A stretch of 64,000 bases of DNA from an uncultured SAR116 cluster alpha proteobacterium (GCA_902616615.1 CACMTN010000009.1:26002-90001); one strand, 5' to 3'; positions 28,657 through 37,718 are shown, numbered from the stretch's first letter. Notes: a model not told the origin generated them from the letters alone. Numbers and translations: made by a program.

Positions 28657-30465
28657 TTAACTTTTAACTTCATACTGCTTTACAAAATTATAAAAACTTT
28701 TCTTTAGCTTAATAAGGTTATCCCAACTATCCTGTTCTTCAACTTTTCCATTCTTCATAAAAATTATTTTATCTGCATTTTTTAGATTATTAATTTTATG
28801 AGATATTACAATGATGCATGTTGTTTTTTTTAAATTTTCTATAGCTTTATTAATTTTCATCTCTGAATTATGATCTAAAGAATTGGTAGACTCATCCATA
28901 ATTAATATTTTTGGCTTAGTTATTAGTGCTCTTGCAATAGCAATTCTTTGTTTTTGGCCACCAGATAATAATGAACCTTTATCACCTATATGAGTAGAAT
29001 ATCCATTTGTTTTTTCCATAATAAAATCATGTGCTTGAGCTTGCTTCGCGCATTTAATAACTTCATTTTTACTTGCACCTTTTTTTGCCCAGGTTATGTT
29101 TTCAAATATTGTTGTATTAAACAACATAACTTCTTGAGGAATATATCCGATTAAACCTCTCCACTCATGAATAGGTACATCACTAATAAATTTTTTACCT
29201 AAAGAAATATTTCCTTCATAAATCTTTGTTAAGCCTAATATAGAATTAACTAATGTTGATTTGCCTGCACCAGAATGCCCCACTATCCCAATCAAACCAG
29301 TTTCAGGGAAATTTAAGTTTATATCGTTTAAAATGTTAAGATTATCATAACCAGCCTTTTTAATATTAAGATTCAAATTACCAATTTTTTTTGGTAGTGA
29401 TTTAAATATTTTTTCATGTAACTCTTCTTTTTCAGAGTGTTGTTGAGCAGTACTAACTTTGTTTTTAATAAACTCATATGCAGGCAAATAATTACCTAAA
29501 TATTGAATGCTTTGTTGTAAAACATTGAACTTAGGCAACAATCTAATGAACAATGCAACAATAACCAATATAGAACCAGTAGATTCTTTTAAAATTTCAT
29601 AACTAAAAATTAAAATTAAACATAAAGATAGAAAAGCTCCAAATTCAAAAAAAGCTCTAACTAAAGTTGGTAAAAAAGTTGCAAAAGTATGCTTTTCTTT
29701 AAGTTTATCTATGATTTTATTAATATAAATAATTCCATCTTTTTCAGTGGCAGTTGCTTTTATTAATTTTATATTAGTAAAAAATTCAGTTATTTTCACT
29801 GTGAAGTAAGATGTTAACGGTCCTAATTCGTTACCTATTTGGTAATTTTTGTTACTCACTCGTCTAACAGATAAAAAAAGAATTAAAGCTACTAGTAGAA
29901 TACATAAAGTTATTTTATAACTTATAAAAAAAGAAATAAGAACATAAATCAATATGGTTATAAATGCCGATATAATTTGCATTAATGTCATAAAGGCACC
30001 CGACAATCTAAATGTTTCGTGAGTAATTAAATTAGTAAAATCTCCCAACTTTTGTTTATTCAGCATTTCCCAGTGTGCAAAAAAATATGAAGAAAAAATT
30101 TTCTTGCTCCAATGAGCTCCATAATCTCTTTGAAATTTTGCTAATTTCCAATTAAATATAATTGCTAAAGATAATTGAAATATAATTATAACCAATAAAG
30201 TTATAGTTATAACTATGATTGAATCATTTAGGCCAAAAAAACTAAAGATTTTTATAAATAACTCATTTAACTTAGATGTTGTTGATACGTCTATGCCCAT
30301 TGAAACTAACAAAGGTAACAAGAGCAACATACTTAAACCTTCTGTTGAAGCAACTAAAACAGATAGAATTAACAGACTCACTAATTTAAAACCATAATTT
30401 GAATAAATATCTATTGATAAATATTTTACATCATTAAAAAATTTATTATTTATTTTAATTCCCAT
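28657..30465 (-). CDS. ABC half-transporter with fused membrane and ATPase domains (PglK/MsbA type)
   Basis: Probably flips a lipid-linked oligosaccharide across the inner membrane as a homodimer. Six membrane segments fill residues 20 to about 310; the ATPase follows with GHSGAGKSTL (Walker A), LSGGQKQRIAIARAL (signature) and KILIMDESTNSLD (Walker B). At 602 residues it is typical of PglK and MsbA. Its stop lies 3 nt from the deacetylase-like gene and its start overlaps asparagine-synthase-like gene 3 by 16 nt. No Wzx, Wzy or Wzm/Wzt was seen in this locus, so this is the only flippase candidate in the window. Confidence 0.84.
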   Translation of the reverse strand: MGIKINNKFFNDVKYLSIDIYSNYGFKLVSLLILSVLVASTEGLSMLLLLPLLVSMGIDVSTTSKLNELFIKIFSFFGLNDSIIVITITLLVIIIFQLSLAIIFNWKLAKFQRDYGAHWSKKIFSSYFFAHWEMLNKQKLGDFTNLITHETFRLSGAFMTLMQIISAFITILIYVLISFFISYKITLCILLVALILFLSVRRVSNKNYQIGNELGPLTSYFTVKITEFFTNIKLIKATATEKDGIIYINKIIDKLKEKHTFATFLPTLVRAFFEFGAFLSLCLILIFSYEILKESTGSILVIVALFIRLLPKFNVLQQSIQYLGNYLPAYEFIKNKVSTAQQHSEKEELHEKIFKSLPKKIGNLNLNIKKAGYDNLNILNDINLNFPETGLIGIVGHSGAGKSTLVNSILGLTKIYEGNISLGKKFISDVPIHEWRGLIGYIPQEVMLFNTTIFENITWAKKGASKNEVIKCAKQAQAHDFIMEKTNGYSTHIGDKGSLLSGGQKQRIAIARALITKPKILIMDESTNSLDHNSEMKINKAIENLKKTTCIIVISHKINNLKNADKIIFMKNGKVEEQDSWDNLIKLKKSFYNFVKQYEVKS

Positions 30466-32333
30466 TTACCTGAACTCGCTATATCCAACCAAGTTGATAT
30501 ATTTAAAAGGGACCAGATAAGTAACCTTCTATTTTGTTTACCCTGGAGATGTTCATTAATTAAATCTATAGTAGTATTTCTATCTAAAAATTCGTATATC
30601 TTACAGTTTTTTGAAAAAAGCTTTTCACGCACATAACTCATACTTTCACCCTTAAACCAACTAGAATCGGGAGCTGAAAAACCTTTTTTTATACCATTTG
30701 TAATTTTAGAGGGAATGTAGTTTTGCATGACTTGTCTCAACAGAAGTTTACCATCTCTAGTTTTTTCAAGGTATCTAGCTAACGTTTCATTTTCATCAAT
30801 TTTTTTTACTTTATTTAAATTACCTAACTTAAATTTTACTGGCACTTTTAAAGCAAAATCAACTAAATCATTATCAAGAAATGGAATTCTTGTTTCTAAT
30901 CCGTGTGCCATACTAATTTTATCTTCAACTGTTAATAACCCATGAAGAAAAGTTTTAGATTCAAAATAAAGCGACTGATTAATATAATCTTCAGAATTTT
31001 CTATAATCTTAGAACTTTGTTTAAAAATTTTTCTGAAAACATCTTTTGGAAAAAAATCTAAAGTTTCACTATTTATTGGTGAAAATAATTTTGAGACCTT
31101 GTCAAAAGGAACTAAACGTTGCCAAAAATTAAAATATTTGTCTACATAACTGTTAAAATCAGTATTATTTACCGCCCTATAATAACGCCAGGGATATCCG
31201 CCAAATATTTCATCACCACCATCACCAGATAAAACAACTTTACAAAATTTACTTGCCAACTGTGACGCATAAAAGTTTGGATAACTTTGACCAACTCTTG
31301 GCTCTTCAATATGCCAAATTAATTTGTTCATTATTCTTTCCATGTCACCTGCTTTTAAAACTACTTCGTAATGTTCAGTTTTAAACAAATATGACATTGT
31401 TTCTGCTAACGGTCTTTCATCCATGCCTCTTTCTAAACCTGAAGCAGAACTCAAATCAAAACCACAAGTAAATGAACGTAGGTTGTTCAAGTTTTGAGAG
31501 GCTATTGCAGTTATAGTTCCAGAATCCATCCCTCCACTAAGATAACTTCCAATTTCAACATCTGAAATTAACTGCCTTTTCACAGACTGTTTTAATAAAT
31601 AATCACATTCTTCTTTATATTCAGACAGAGGTTTTGTACAGTTTTCAGGATTAGTAAAATTAAAATCCCAATAATTTATCTTATTAAATTTCTTTGATTT
31701 GCTGAAAGTATAGTAGGAACCTGCCTCAATCATCTCAATATTCTTAAATAATGTTTGTGCTGATAAGAAATTTTGAAATGTTAGGTACTCTACTAGACCC
31801 TTTTTATTAATTTCTAAATTTATTTCTGGGTGACATAATATAGCTTTTATTTCTGATCCAAAAACAATCATTTTATCATTTTTAAAAATATATAATGGTT
31901 TAATCCCATATCTGTCTCGTGCTAGAACAAGTTTTTTTTCTCTTTTATCCCACAAAGAAAAAGCAAATTGACCATTGAACATGCTAATTGCATCACATCC
32001 CCATTGCGCAACAGCTTTCAAAACAACTTCACAATCAGTGTTAGATTTGAATTTCCAACCTAATTTGGAAAGTTTATTTCTAATTTCTATAAAGTTGAAT
32101 ACCTCGCCGTTATATGAGATTACAAATCTTCCATCTTCAGTTTCCATTGGTTGGTTTCCAGCAGATGATAAATCAAGTATTGACAAGCGGGTATGTGCAA
32201 ACCCTATTTCTTTATTTTTGAATATTCCTTGATTATCAGGACCTCGGTGTAGGAGTGACTTACACATTTTTTCAAGAATTGATTTATTTGTTTCACCACC
32301 ATTAAAATAAAAATACCCAGCTATCCCGCACAT
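30450..32333 (-). CDS. Asparagine-synthase-like glutamine amidotransferase 3
   Basis: The third class II amidotransferase of the locus, 627 residues. MCGIAGYF gives Cys2 as nucleophile; LHRGPDNQG and YNGEVFNF complete the glutaminase site. The synthetase half shows LSGGMDSGT and LSGDGGDEIFGGYPWRYY, closer to classic AsnB than copy 2. It overlaps the ABC transporter gene by 16 nt and follows the acyltransferase by 3 nt. As for the others, I infer that it amidates a uronic acid carboxylate, and a housekeeping asparagine synthetase is the alternative. Confidence 0.84.
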   Translation of the reverse strand: MCGIAGYFYFNGGETNKSILEKMCKSLLHRGPDNQGIFKNKEIGFAHTRLSILDLSSAGNQPMETEDGRFVISYNGEVFNFIEIRNKLSKLGWKFKSNTDCEVVLKAVAQWGCDAISMFNGQFAFSLWDKREKKLVLARDRYGIKPLYIFKNDKMIVFGSEIKAILCHPEINLEINKKGLVEYLTFQNFLSAQTLFKNIEMIEAGSYYTFSKSKKFNKINYWDFNFTNPENCTKPLSEYKEECDYLLKQSVKRQLISDVEIGSYLSGGMDSGTITAIASQNLNNLRSFTCGFDLSSASGLERGMDERPLAETMSYLFKTEHYEVVLKAGDMERIMNKLIWHIEEPRVGQSYPNFYASQLASKFCKVVLSGDGGDEIFGGYPWRYYRAVNNTDFNSYVDKYFNFWQRLVPFDKVSKLFSPINSETLDFFPKDVFRKIFKQSSKIIENSEDYINQSLYFESKTFLHGLLTVEDKISMAHGLETRIPFLDNDLVDFALKVPVKFKLGNLNKVKKIDENETLARYLEKTRDGKLLLRQVMQNYIPSKITNGIKKGFSAPDSSWFKGESMSYVREKLFSKNCKIYEFLDRNTTIDLINEHLQGKQNRRLLIWSLLNISTWLDIASSGKWELK

Positions 32334-32336
32334 AAT

Positions 32337-32915
32337 CTAACCTTTATTTTTATCATATTGTAAGGTTAAATTATCCTTTTCACCTACAACCTCTCCAATT
32401 TTTTTTGCTGGAGAACCTGCAAATATTGATCTATCTGGGATATTACAATTAACAAAGCTGTTTGCTCCAATAACACATTGATTGCCTATATTTACACCCA
32501 AATTAATTATACTTAGACTACCAATATAATTATAACTCCCTATCTCTACTCTTCCTTTTTTAAATTTCTCAGATCCCCCTGAAATTGCCCACATAACAGT
32601 ATCATGTGTATAAATTTGGACACCACTAGAAATCGAACAAAAATCACCAACTACTAAATTATCTCCTGATCCGTCCAAAATTGTGTTTGGACCAATCCAT
32701 GTATTTTTACCAACACTCACATTACCAAAAACAAAAGAACTATTGTAAATTGTAGTATTTTCACCAAATTTCAGTTTTTTTGCTCTTTCCTCTCTATCAA
32801 AAACACTATCTTGAAAAGGAATACTACGATTAAAGTTTTTTATTAAGTTGCTATCAATATGACCATAATGTTTTATGATTTCTAATATGCCAGTCATATT
32901 TTTTTTGTTATCCAT
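32337..32915 (-). CDS. Left-handed beta-helix (hexapeptide-repeat) acyltransferase
   Basis: A trimeric-type acyltransferase of 192 residues. The hexapeptide pattern runs from about residue 50 to 170 (for example FGNVSVGKNTWIG, then NLVVGDFCSISSGV, then GVNIGNQCVIGANS), with the His of YTHDTV as likely catalytic base. The ending SIFAGSPAKKIG is the usual cap of these enzymes. It overlaps the methyltransferase upstream by 8 nt. It could acetylate the 3-amino group made by the WlbA/DegT pair, as WbpD does, but O-acetylation is equally possible. Confidence 0.78.
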   Translation of the reverse strand: MDNKKNMTGILEIIKHYGHIDSNLIKNFNRSIPFQDSVFDREERAKKLKFGENTTIYNSSFVFGNVSVGKNTWIGPNTILDGSGDNLVVGDFCSISSGVQIYTHDTVMWAISGGSEKFKKGRVEIGSYNYIGSLSIINLGVNIGNQCVIGANSFVNCNIPDRSIFAGSPAKKIGEVVGEKDNLTLQYDKNKG

Positions 32916-33924
32916 TTTTTCTTGCGATTATAGTTATTCCAGAATTTTCAACAACTTGTTTTTCAACACATAATTTAGCTTCATCACACCATTTCAATAT
33001 TTCATCTAAGGTATGACGACTAGCATTAACTGGCATATACCAATCAAAATTTATATGATTCATCTCTTCAAAAGATAAGTTTTCTCCATAAAACATTTTT
33101 GCCACATGCCAATAAAAAAGCCTTTGAACGCTTATTTCCCCTGAAGGAATATCTAATAGGTCTATAGTATTTTTAATATTTACTTTTTGATCTATTTTTG
33201 CAAGTTCTATTCCTAATTCTGTTATTGGTTTAAGAGCTTCCCAAGCTTCATCAGGATTCATTTTGCTGATCTTATTTCTTATATAATCATCTGAAAACTC
33301 TCTTATTGGTCCTTTTCTTTTATAAACGTAAAAAAAGAACCTGCCTCCTATTTTTAACAATTTTGACAAATATTTTAATGATTTTTCTGTGGAGTTTGTA
33401 TGATGCAAAACACCCTCAGAAAATATTAAATCAACACTTTTTTCTGATAGTGGTATGTTATTAAGATCACATTGTATAAATGCTTGTTTAAAACCCTTTT
33501 TTAAAAATCTTTCTTTGGCGATATCAACAGCATCTGAAACATCTACACCTAAATATCTAATTTTGTTAAGGGCTGGGGACAACAACTCAAGTGCAGACAT
33601 ACCTGCTCCACAACCTGCATCAAGTAACAAAGGCTGTGAACCATGCTCTTTAAACCAATTACTCTCTGGAATATTGCCATATCTTTCTATTAACCAAGAT
33701 TTCATTCTTTGTAATGAAACATCTGATTCAAATGTTTCAATTTTCTTCCATTTGAATGAAAAAGATTTTTTTGTCTGTTCTTGAGCTTCTTTTACTAATT
33801 TCCTACTTCTTGGTATCCCATTTTTTAGAATAAATTCGTGATTATCTACAAAAAATTTTAGACCTTCTTTTTGTAATGAGGTTTTTAAAATTTCTTCTAA
33901 CCAATTTGGTGACAATTTTGACAT
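32908..33924 (-). CDS. Class I SAM-dependent methyltransferase
   Basis: A 338-residue protein with about 90 N-terminal residues before the SAM domain. LLLDAGCGAGMSALELL is motif I, YLGVDVSDAV motif II and IFSEGVLHHTNSTEKSL the typical segment around motif IV to V. The long N- and C-terminal extensions may bind the acceptor. It lies between the WbqC-family gene and the acyltransferase, overlapping the latter by 8 nt. A sugar methyltransferase is the natural reading from context; other substrates cannot be excluded. Confidence 0.75.
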   Translation of the reverse strand: MSKLSPNWLEEILKTSLQKEGLKFFVDNHEFILKNGIPRSRKLVKEAQEQTKKSFSFKWKKIETFESDVSLQRMKSWLIERYGNIPESNWFKEHGSQPLLLDAGCGAGMSALELLSPALNKIRYLGVDVSDAVDIAKERFLKKGFKQAFIQCDLNNIPLSEKSVDLIFSEGVLHHTNSTEKSLKYLSKLLKIGGRFFFYVYKRKGPIREFSDDYIRNKISKMNPDEAWEALKPITELGIELAKIDQKVNIKNTIDLLDIPSGEISVQRLFYWHVAKMFYGENLSFEEMNHINFDWYMPVNASRHTLDEILKWCDEAKLCVEKQVVENSGITIIARKNG

Positions 33925-33957
33925 ACTTCATTCCGGTATAATAGATATATTAATGAT

Positions 33958-34662
33958 TTACGATTTATAATTATTAATTCTATTTTTAATTTCCTGCAAT
34001 CCTAATGTAGCTATATGATGAATAATAGACATACTATAATTTTCATCGAAAATTACCTTAGTCATATCATAATCAATCTCAACAGGTGTCATTCCATTAT
34101 TTATCAAAAATTTATTATCTTGGTATTCTTTCGCTCCTTTTCCATGCAGATAAGTCATAATTCCTAAAATTTGTGACCTTTTTAATAATCTTTCATTTTT
34201 ACTATATTCTTGTAAGCCAAGATCAGAACCTAGATAAAAATTATTATTAATATCTAATTTCATACATATAAACTTTATAATATTGATATTAATTTTGCTT
34301 AAAGGGAAACCTTTATTATAAAAATTTAAGATTGAATCACATATTTGATTAACTTCGTTTGTGTACTTATAACTTTTATAGTTTTCAACTATCTTTAAAA
34401 TACTTTTTTTTACTAATTTTTTGTCGTCACTTAAAAATTTTTCATATAATCTATTTCCTTTTCTTCTATTAATTGGAAGAGTAATTGTAAAATTTTTATT
34501 TAAGTTATTGCTAATATTAATTCTATTTGAAAGTTGTTGTTTTACGAAAACAACATCATCAGAAAAAACAAAAATGTCTGATTTGATTATTTTTTCAAAA
34601 TAACCAAACCAAGGCAAAAAATTAGGTTGATGTGCACTGAGAATTTTATAATTAGTTTTCAT
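33958..34662 (-). CDS. WbqC-family protein
   Basis: A 234-residue member of the WbqC family (PF08889), known from O-antigen and exopolysaccharide loci but without a settled biochemical role. The hallmark is the start LSAHQPNFLPWFGYFEKI (about residues 8-25), where His and Pro are conserved; THG-like YLHGKGAKEYQD and a basic central region follow. The ATG lies only 14 nt after the 3' end of tRNA-Cys, with TTGAG as a weak ribosome-binding site. The two are therefore probably on one primary transcript. Function is not assigned. Confidence 0.75.
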   Translation of the reverse strand: MKTNYKILSAHQPNFLPWFGYFEKIIKSDIFVFSDDVVFVKQQLSNRINISNNLNKNFTITLPINRRKGNRLYEKFLSDDKKLVKKSILKIVENYKSYKYTNEVNQICDSILNFYNKGFPLSKININIIKFICMKLDINNNFYLGSDLGLQEYSKNERLLKRSQILGIMTYLHGKGAKEYQDNKFLINNGMTPVEIDYDMTKVIFDENYSMSIIHHIATLGLQEIKNRINNYKS

Positions 34663-34676
34663 GCTATTTAACTCAA

Positions 34677-34750
34677 TGGAGGCTCGCCTAGGAATTTAAC
34701 CTAGCTAACTAGATTTGCAATCTAGCACATAAACACTCTGCCAGCGAGCC
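34677..34750 (-). tRNA. tRNA-Cys(GCA)
   Basis: A full cloverleaf reads on the minus strand. The acceptor arm pairs GGCTCGC (34750-34744) with GCGAGCC. The anticodon stem CTAGA/TCTAG encloses the loop TTGCAAA with anticodon GCA. The T arm pairs CTAGG with CCTAG. Discriminator T and an encoded CCA end the gene at 34677. Total length is 74 nt, the same as E. coli tRNA-Cys. U73 and GCA are the main identity elements for cysteinyl-tRNA synthetase. Confidence 0.95.
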
Positions 34751-34756
34751 TGTTAG

Positions 34757-34786
34757 TTATTTCGATTAAAATTTTAGATTTGTCAA
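34757..34786 (-). promoter_or_regulatory. Candidate promoter for tRNA-Cys and the wbqC-family gene
   Basis: A perfect TTGACA reads on the minus strand at 34786-34781. Its end is 30 nt from the first tRNA base, which places the start of transcription at or just before the tRNA. The -10 region at the proper distance (GAAATA or AAATAA, 34763-34757) is a poor match to TATAAT, so the call stays tentative. If real, it gives the lower half of the polysaccharide locus its own entry point. Confidence 0.42.
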
Positions 34787-34822
34787 TCATAAAATATGTA
34801 ATGAATTATGTTATTTCTTGAA

Positions 34823-35518
34823 TTAAATATATAAATTAATTTTATAAATATCATCTTTTACAGAAATAGGCTCATCAAAAAATATTTCTCCAATTTCTTC
34901 TGTATTATTCACATGAGTACCATAACACATACTTGTACCATAATTCTCAATTTCTACGACTCTATAAATAAGTGAATTAGTACAATAAAATTCTTTAACG
35001 TTTTTAATTTCTGAACTACGTAAGTATTTCACGATTATTTTTTTTCTTTGTTTAATTATATTTTGAAAATTATTTCGAATTTTAGGAAATAATTTTTCAA
35101 ACTTTTTTATGTCTCCTTTAAAATCAATTCTACTTTTTGCATATCCAGCATGACCACTTGTCATTTTATCAGTATTTAAATATGATATTAAGTGGATTGC
35201 AGAGTGCATTCTAGAGATTGCATTTCTTCTTTTATAATCTAAATCAATTAATACAGTATCGTTTACTTTAAAATTATTTTCTTTTGCATCTACCCAACAT
35301 AAGATTTTATTATTTTTTTGAATAACTTCTTTAATATCCCACCAAGTTCCGTTGTAAAACTTACCTTTATCATAAAGCTGCCCTCCAGCAGTAGGTCTTA
35401 AATTACAATTTTTAAAACTTATAAAGATTTTCTCGTCATAATGATAAATATCATCAATTTTAGTTTCTAATTTTTTTATATCCGATAATGAAATATAATT
35501 ATTATTCATTGTTCTCAT
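34823..35518 (-). CDS. AlaX-type alanyl-tRNA editing protein
   Basis: A free-standing relative of the AlaRS editing domain, known to hydrolyse mischarged Ser- or Gly-tRNA(Ala). The four zinc ligands are present: HSAIH (about residues 106-110) and CYGTH near residue 197. A preceding beta-barrel part has LRPTAGGQLYDKG, matching the Gly-rich motif of AlaX-M forms. It is 231 residues long. It starts directly after the DegT aminotransferase stop (TAAATG) and is followed by tRNA-Cys. Its place in a sugar locus is odd; it may be a passenger or may act on an aminoacyl group elsewhere. Confidence 0.78.
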   Translation of the reverse strand: MRTMNNNYISLSDIKKLETKIDDIYHYDEKIFISFKNCNLRPTAGGQLYDKGKFYNGTWWDIKEVIQKNNKILCWVDAKENNFKVNDTVLIDLDYKRRNAISRMHSAIHLISYLNTDKMTSGHAGYAKSRIDFKGDIKKFEKLFPKIRNNFQNIIKQRKKIIVKYLRSSEIKNVKEFYCTNSLIYRVVEIENYGTSMCYGTHVNNTEEIGEIFFDEPISVKDDIYKINLYI

Positions 35519-36685
35519 TTAAATATTAGAATTTTTCACTTCTTTAATAACAAACTCTTGTTCAGTTTTTGAAAATCCATTGAAAAGTGGAAAAGATATA
35601 CTACAATTATTAGCAGCATAAGCATTTGGAAAATCCATTGGATTTAAATTATATTTTTCTCTGTAGTATTTAAGCATATGAACAGCATGTGTAGCCGGTC
35701 TTGTTGAAATTCCTTTTTTTTCTAAATCTTCCATAAACTTATTTCTTTGAATACCTACTTTTGTGATATCAGAGTAAGACTTGCCATCAAATTTAAATAT
35801 ACAAGGATAACTTTGATAACCATGAATATATTTGTCGTCTTGAAATGGTAGATATAGCCAAGGCAGATTATCAAAAGCTTTATCATATCTAAATGCAATA
35901 TTTTTTCTCTCATCTAAAATTTTTTTTAATCTTTTTATTTGAGAAACACCTAAGGCTGCCTGAATATCTGTCATTCGAAAGTTAAACCCAGCCTCAGGAA
36001 ATTCTGGTAAAAGATACGGTTTAGGTCCATTATGTCTTTGAAAATCAGATATTTGAGCACCATGATCTCTAAGTACTCTAATTTTTTGTGCTAAGTGATC
36101 ATCGTTTGTAGTTATCATTCCCCCTTCTCCAGTAGTTAGAGATTTTCTAGGATGAAAACTAAAGCACCCTGTGATGCCAAAATTACCAACGTGTCTATTC
36201 TTGTAATAAGAGCCTAGACCACAAGCAGCATCCTCTATTACTTTTAAATTATATTTTTTTGCAATTTTCATAATTTTATCAATATTTGCAGACAATCCAA
36301 AAAGATGAACTATGATTATTACCTTAGTTTTTTTTGTAATACAGCTCTCTAGCTTATCTTCATCTATATTGAATGTTTTAATGTCTATATCACAAAACTT
36401 TACTTTTCCTCCTAAATGCTCCACAACATTAGCCGAAGATATCCAAGTGAATGCCGGAACTATAGCTTCATCATTATGTGAAAAATTAATAGCAACTAGT
36501 GAAAGATATAATGCTGTAGTACATGATGTTACAGCAATGGAATGTTTTGTATTTGTATAGTTACAAAACTCATTTTCAAATTCTCTAACATTTTTACCTT
36601 GTACTAACCAGCCACTTTTTAATGTTTTAGACACATATGTTATATCTTTTTTTTTCAAAATTGTTTTTGATATTGGAATATACAT
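35519..36685 (-). CDS. DegT/DnrJ/EryC1/StrS sugar aminotransferase
   Basis: A PLP-dependent enzyme that aminates a keto sugar attached to a nucleotide. The 388 residues show SGWLVQGKNVREFE, VTSCTTALYLSL, EDAACGLGS (PLP ring contact) and SFHPRKSLTTGEGGM, where the Lys forms the Schiff base. Its neighbours, two genes downstream in coordinate order, are an SDR epimerase and a WlbA-like dehydrogenase, so a WbpE/WlbC role (3-amination of a UDP-GlcNAcA derivative) is attractive. Amination at C4 after the PglF-like dehydratase is the other option. Confidence 0.88.
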   Translation of the reverse strand: MYIPISKTILKKKDITYVSKTLKSGWLVQGKNVREFENEFCNYTNTKHSIAVTSCTTALYLSLVAINFSHNDEAIVPAFTWISSANVVEHLGGKVKFCDIDIKTFNIDEDKLESCITKKTKVIIIVHLFGLSANIDKIMKIAKKYNLKVIEDAACGLGSYYKNRHVGNFGITGCFSFHPRKSLTTGEGGMITTNDDHLAQKIRVLRDHGAQISDFQRHNGPKPYLLPEFPEAGFNFRMTDIQAALGVSQIKRLKKILDERKNIAFRYDKAFDNLPWLYLPFQDDKYIHGYQSYPCIFKFDGKSYSDITKVGIQRNKFMEDLEKKGISTRPATHAVHMLKYYREKYNLNPMDFPNAYAANNCSISFPLFNGFSKTEQEFVIKEVKNSNI

Positions 36686-36704
36686 TTTATCTACTAACCA
36701 TTTT

Positions 36705-37685
36705 TTAATTTAAAAAATTTGGAGCTAATTTATCATTATTTCTCCAATCAATTAATTGCTCTAAACCCATTTTTAAGTTTATTTTAGATGAATAGCCAAT
36801 TTCTTTTTGTGCTTTTTCAGTTGATCCAACTCTGTTTCTAACAAAAGTGGTTTGATTTTTTTTTACATAGTTTATTTCACACTTGCTATTTGTAAGTTCA
36901 ATTAAAGTTTCTGCTAATTCCTTTAATGAAGTTCGTAAACCAGTACCGACGTTATAAAATTTATCAGTGGCACTTGCTTTCATTGCACATATATTAGCGA
37001 GAGCACAGTCTTTAACTGCAACAAAATCAAAAGCTTCAGAACCATCACCATAAATCGTAGGATTTTCATTCTTGTCAAGTGCATCTAACATCTTCATAAT
37101 AACTGCAATATATGCTCCCTTATAATCTTGTCTTGGTCCATAAACATTCATGTACCTTAACCCAACATAATTTAAATTATATCTATAATGATATGATCTT
37201 AACATTGCTTCACAAGCAATTTTCGTAGCACCATAGAAATTTTTATTATTAAATGGATGATCTTCGTCCATAGGTTCATATTCTGCATCTCCATATACTG
37301 AAGCAGATGATGAATATACTAATCTTTTTATTCCTTGGTTAATACAAGCTTCCATTACATTAAATGTACCTTTAATATTAACATCAAATGCACTTCTTGG
37401 ATATTCATGACATTGTAAAAGCCACAATGCAGCAAAATGAAAAACAGCATCTGCCTTTTTAAAAGCTGAGTTCAAAATATCTGTATGTAAAATATCTCCT
37501 CCAGCCTCATTTATTTTAACCCTTGGATCCTTTAATGCCTTAGATAAATTGTCAAAACTGCCTCTAGTCATATTGTCATAAACCAAAATCTCTTTAACAT
37601 TTTCTTCAAGCAACTTATCAATTGTATGAGAACCTATAAGTCCTGCACCACCAACTACAACAATTTTTTTATTATCTAATTTCAT
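36705..37685 (-). CDS. NAD-dependent nucleotide-sugar epimerase (extended SDR)
   Basis: A 326-residue SDR, probably a 4-epimerase for a UDP-HexNAc or uronic acid derivative. VVGGAGLIGSHTID (10-23) binds NAD; SSSASVYGDAEY carries the catalytic Ser and FYGATKIACE the Tyr-x3-Lys. LRYMNVYGPRQD and AFDFVAVKDCA are typical of the GalE/WbpP branch. It lies 19 nt upstream of the aminotransferase and 33 nt downstream of the WlbA-like gene in the same operon. The exact sugar is inferred only from these neighbours. Confidence 0.82.
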   Translation of the reverse strand: MKLDNKKIVVVGGAGLIGSHTIDKLLEENVKEILVYDNMTRGSFDNLSKALKDPRVKINEAGGDILHTDILNSAFKKADAVFHFAALWLLQCHEYPRSAFDVNIKGTFNVMEACINQGIKRLVYSSSASVYGDAEYEPMDEDHPFNNKNFYGATKIACEAMLRSYHYRYNLNYVGLRYMNVYGPRQDYKGAYIAVIMKMLDALDKNENPTIYGDGSEAFDFVAVKDCALANICAMKASATDKFYNVGTGLRTSLKELAETLIELTNSKCEINYVKKNQTTFVRNRVGSTEKAQKEIGYSSKINLKMGLEQLIDWRNNDKLAPNFLN

Positions 37686-37718
37686 TACAATTCCAGAATT
37701 AAATTATTTTGCTTATAT

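Noticed and set aside
34677..34750. tRNA-Cys as an integration site of a genomic island
   Set aside because: No integrase gene and no repeat of the tRNA 3' end was noticed in the window; the locus runs on both sides of the tRNA without a break.
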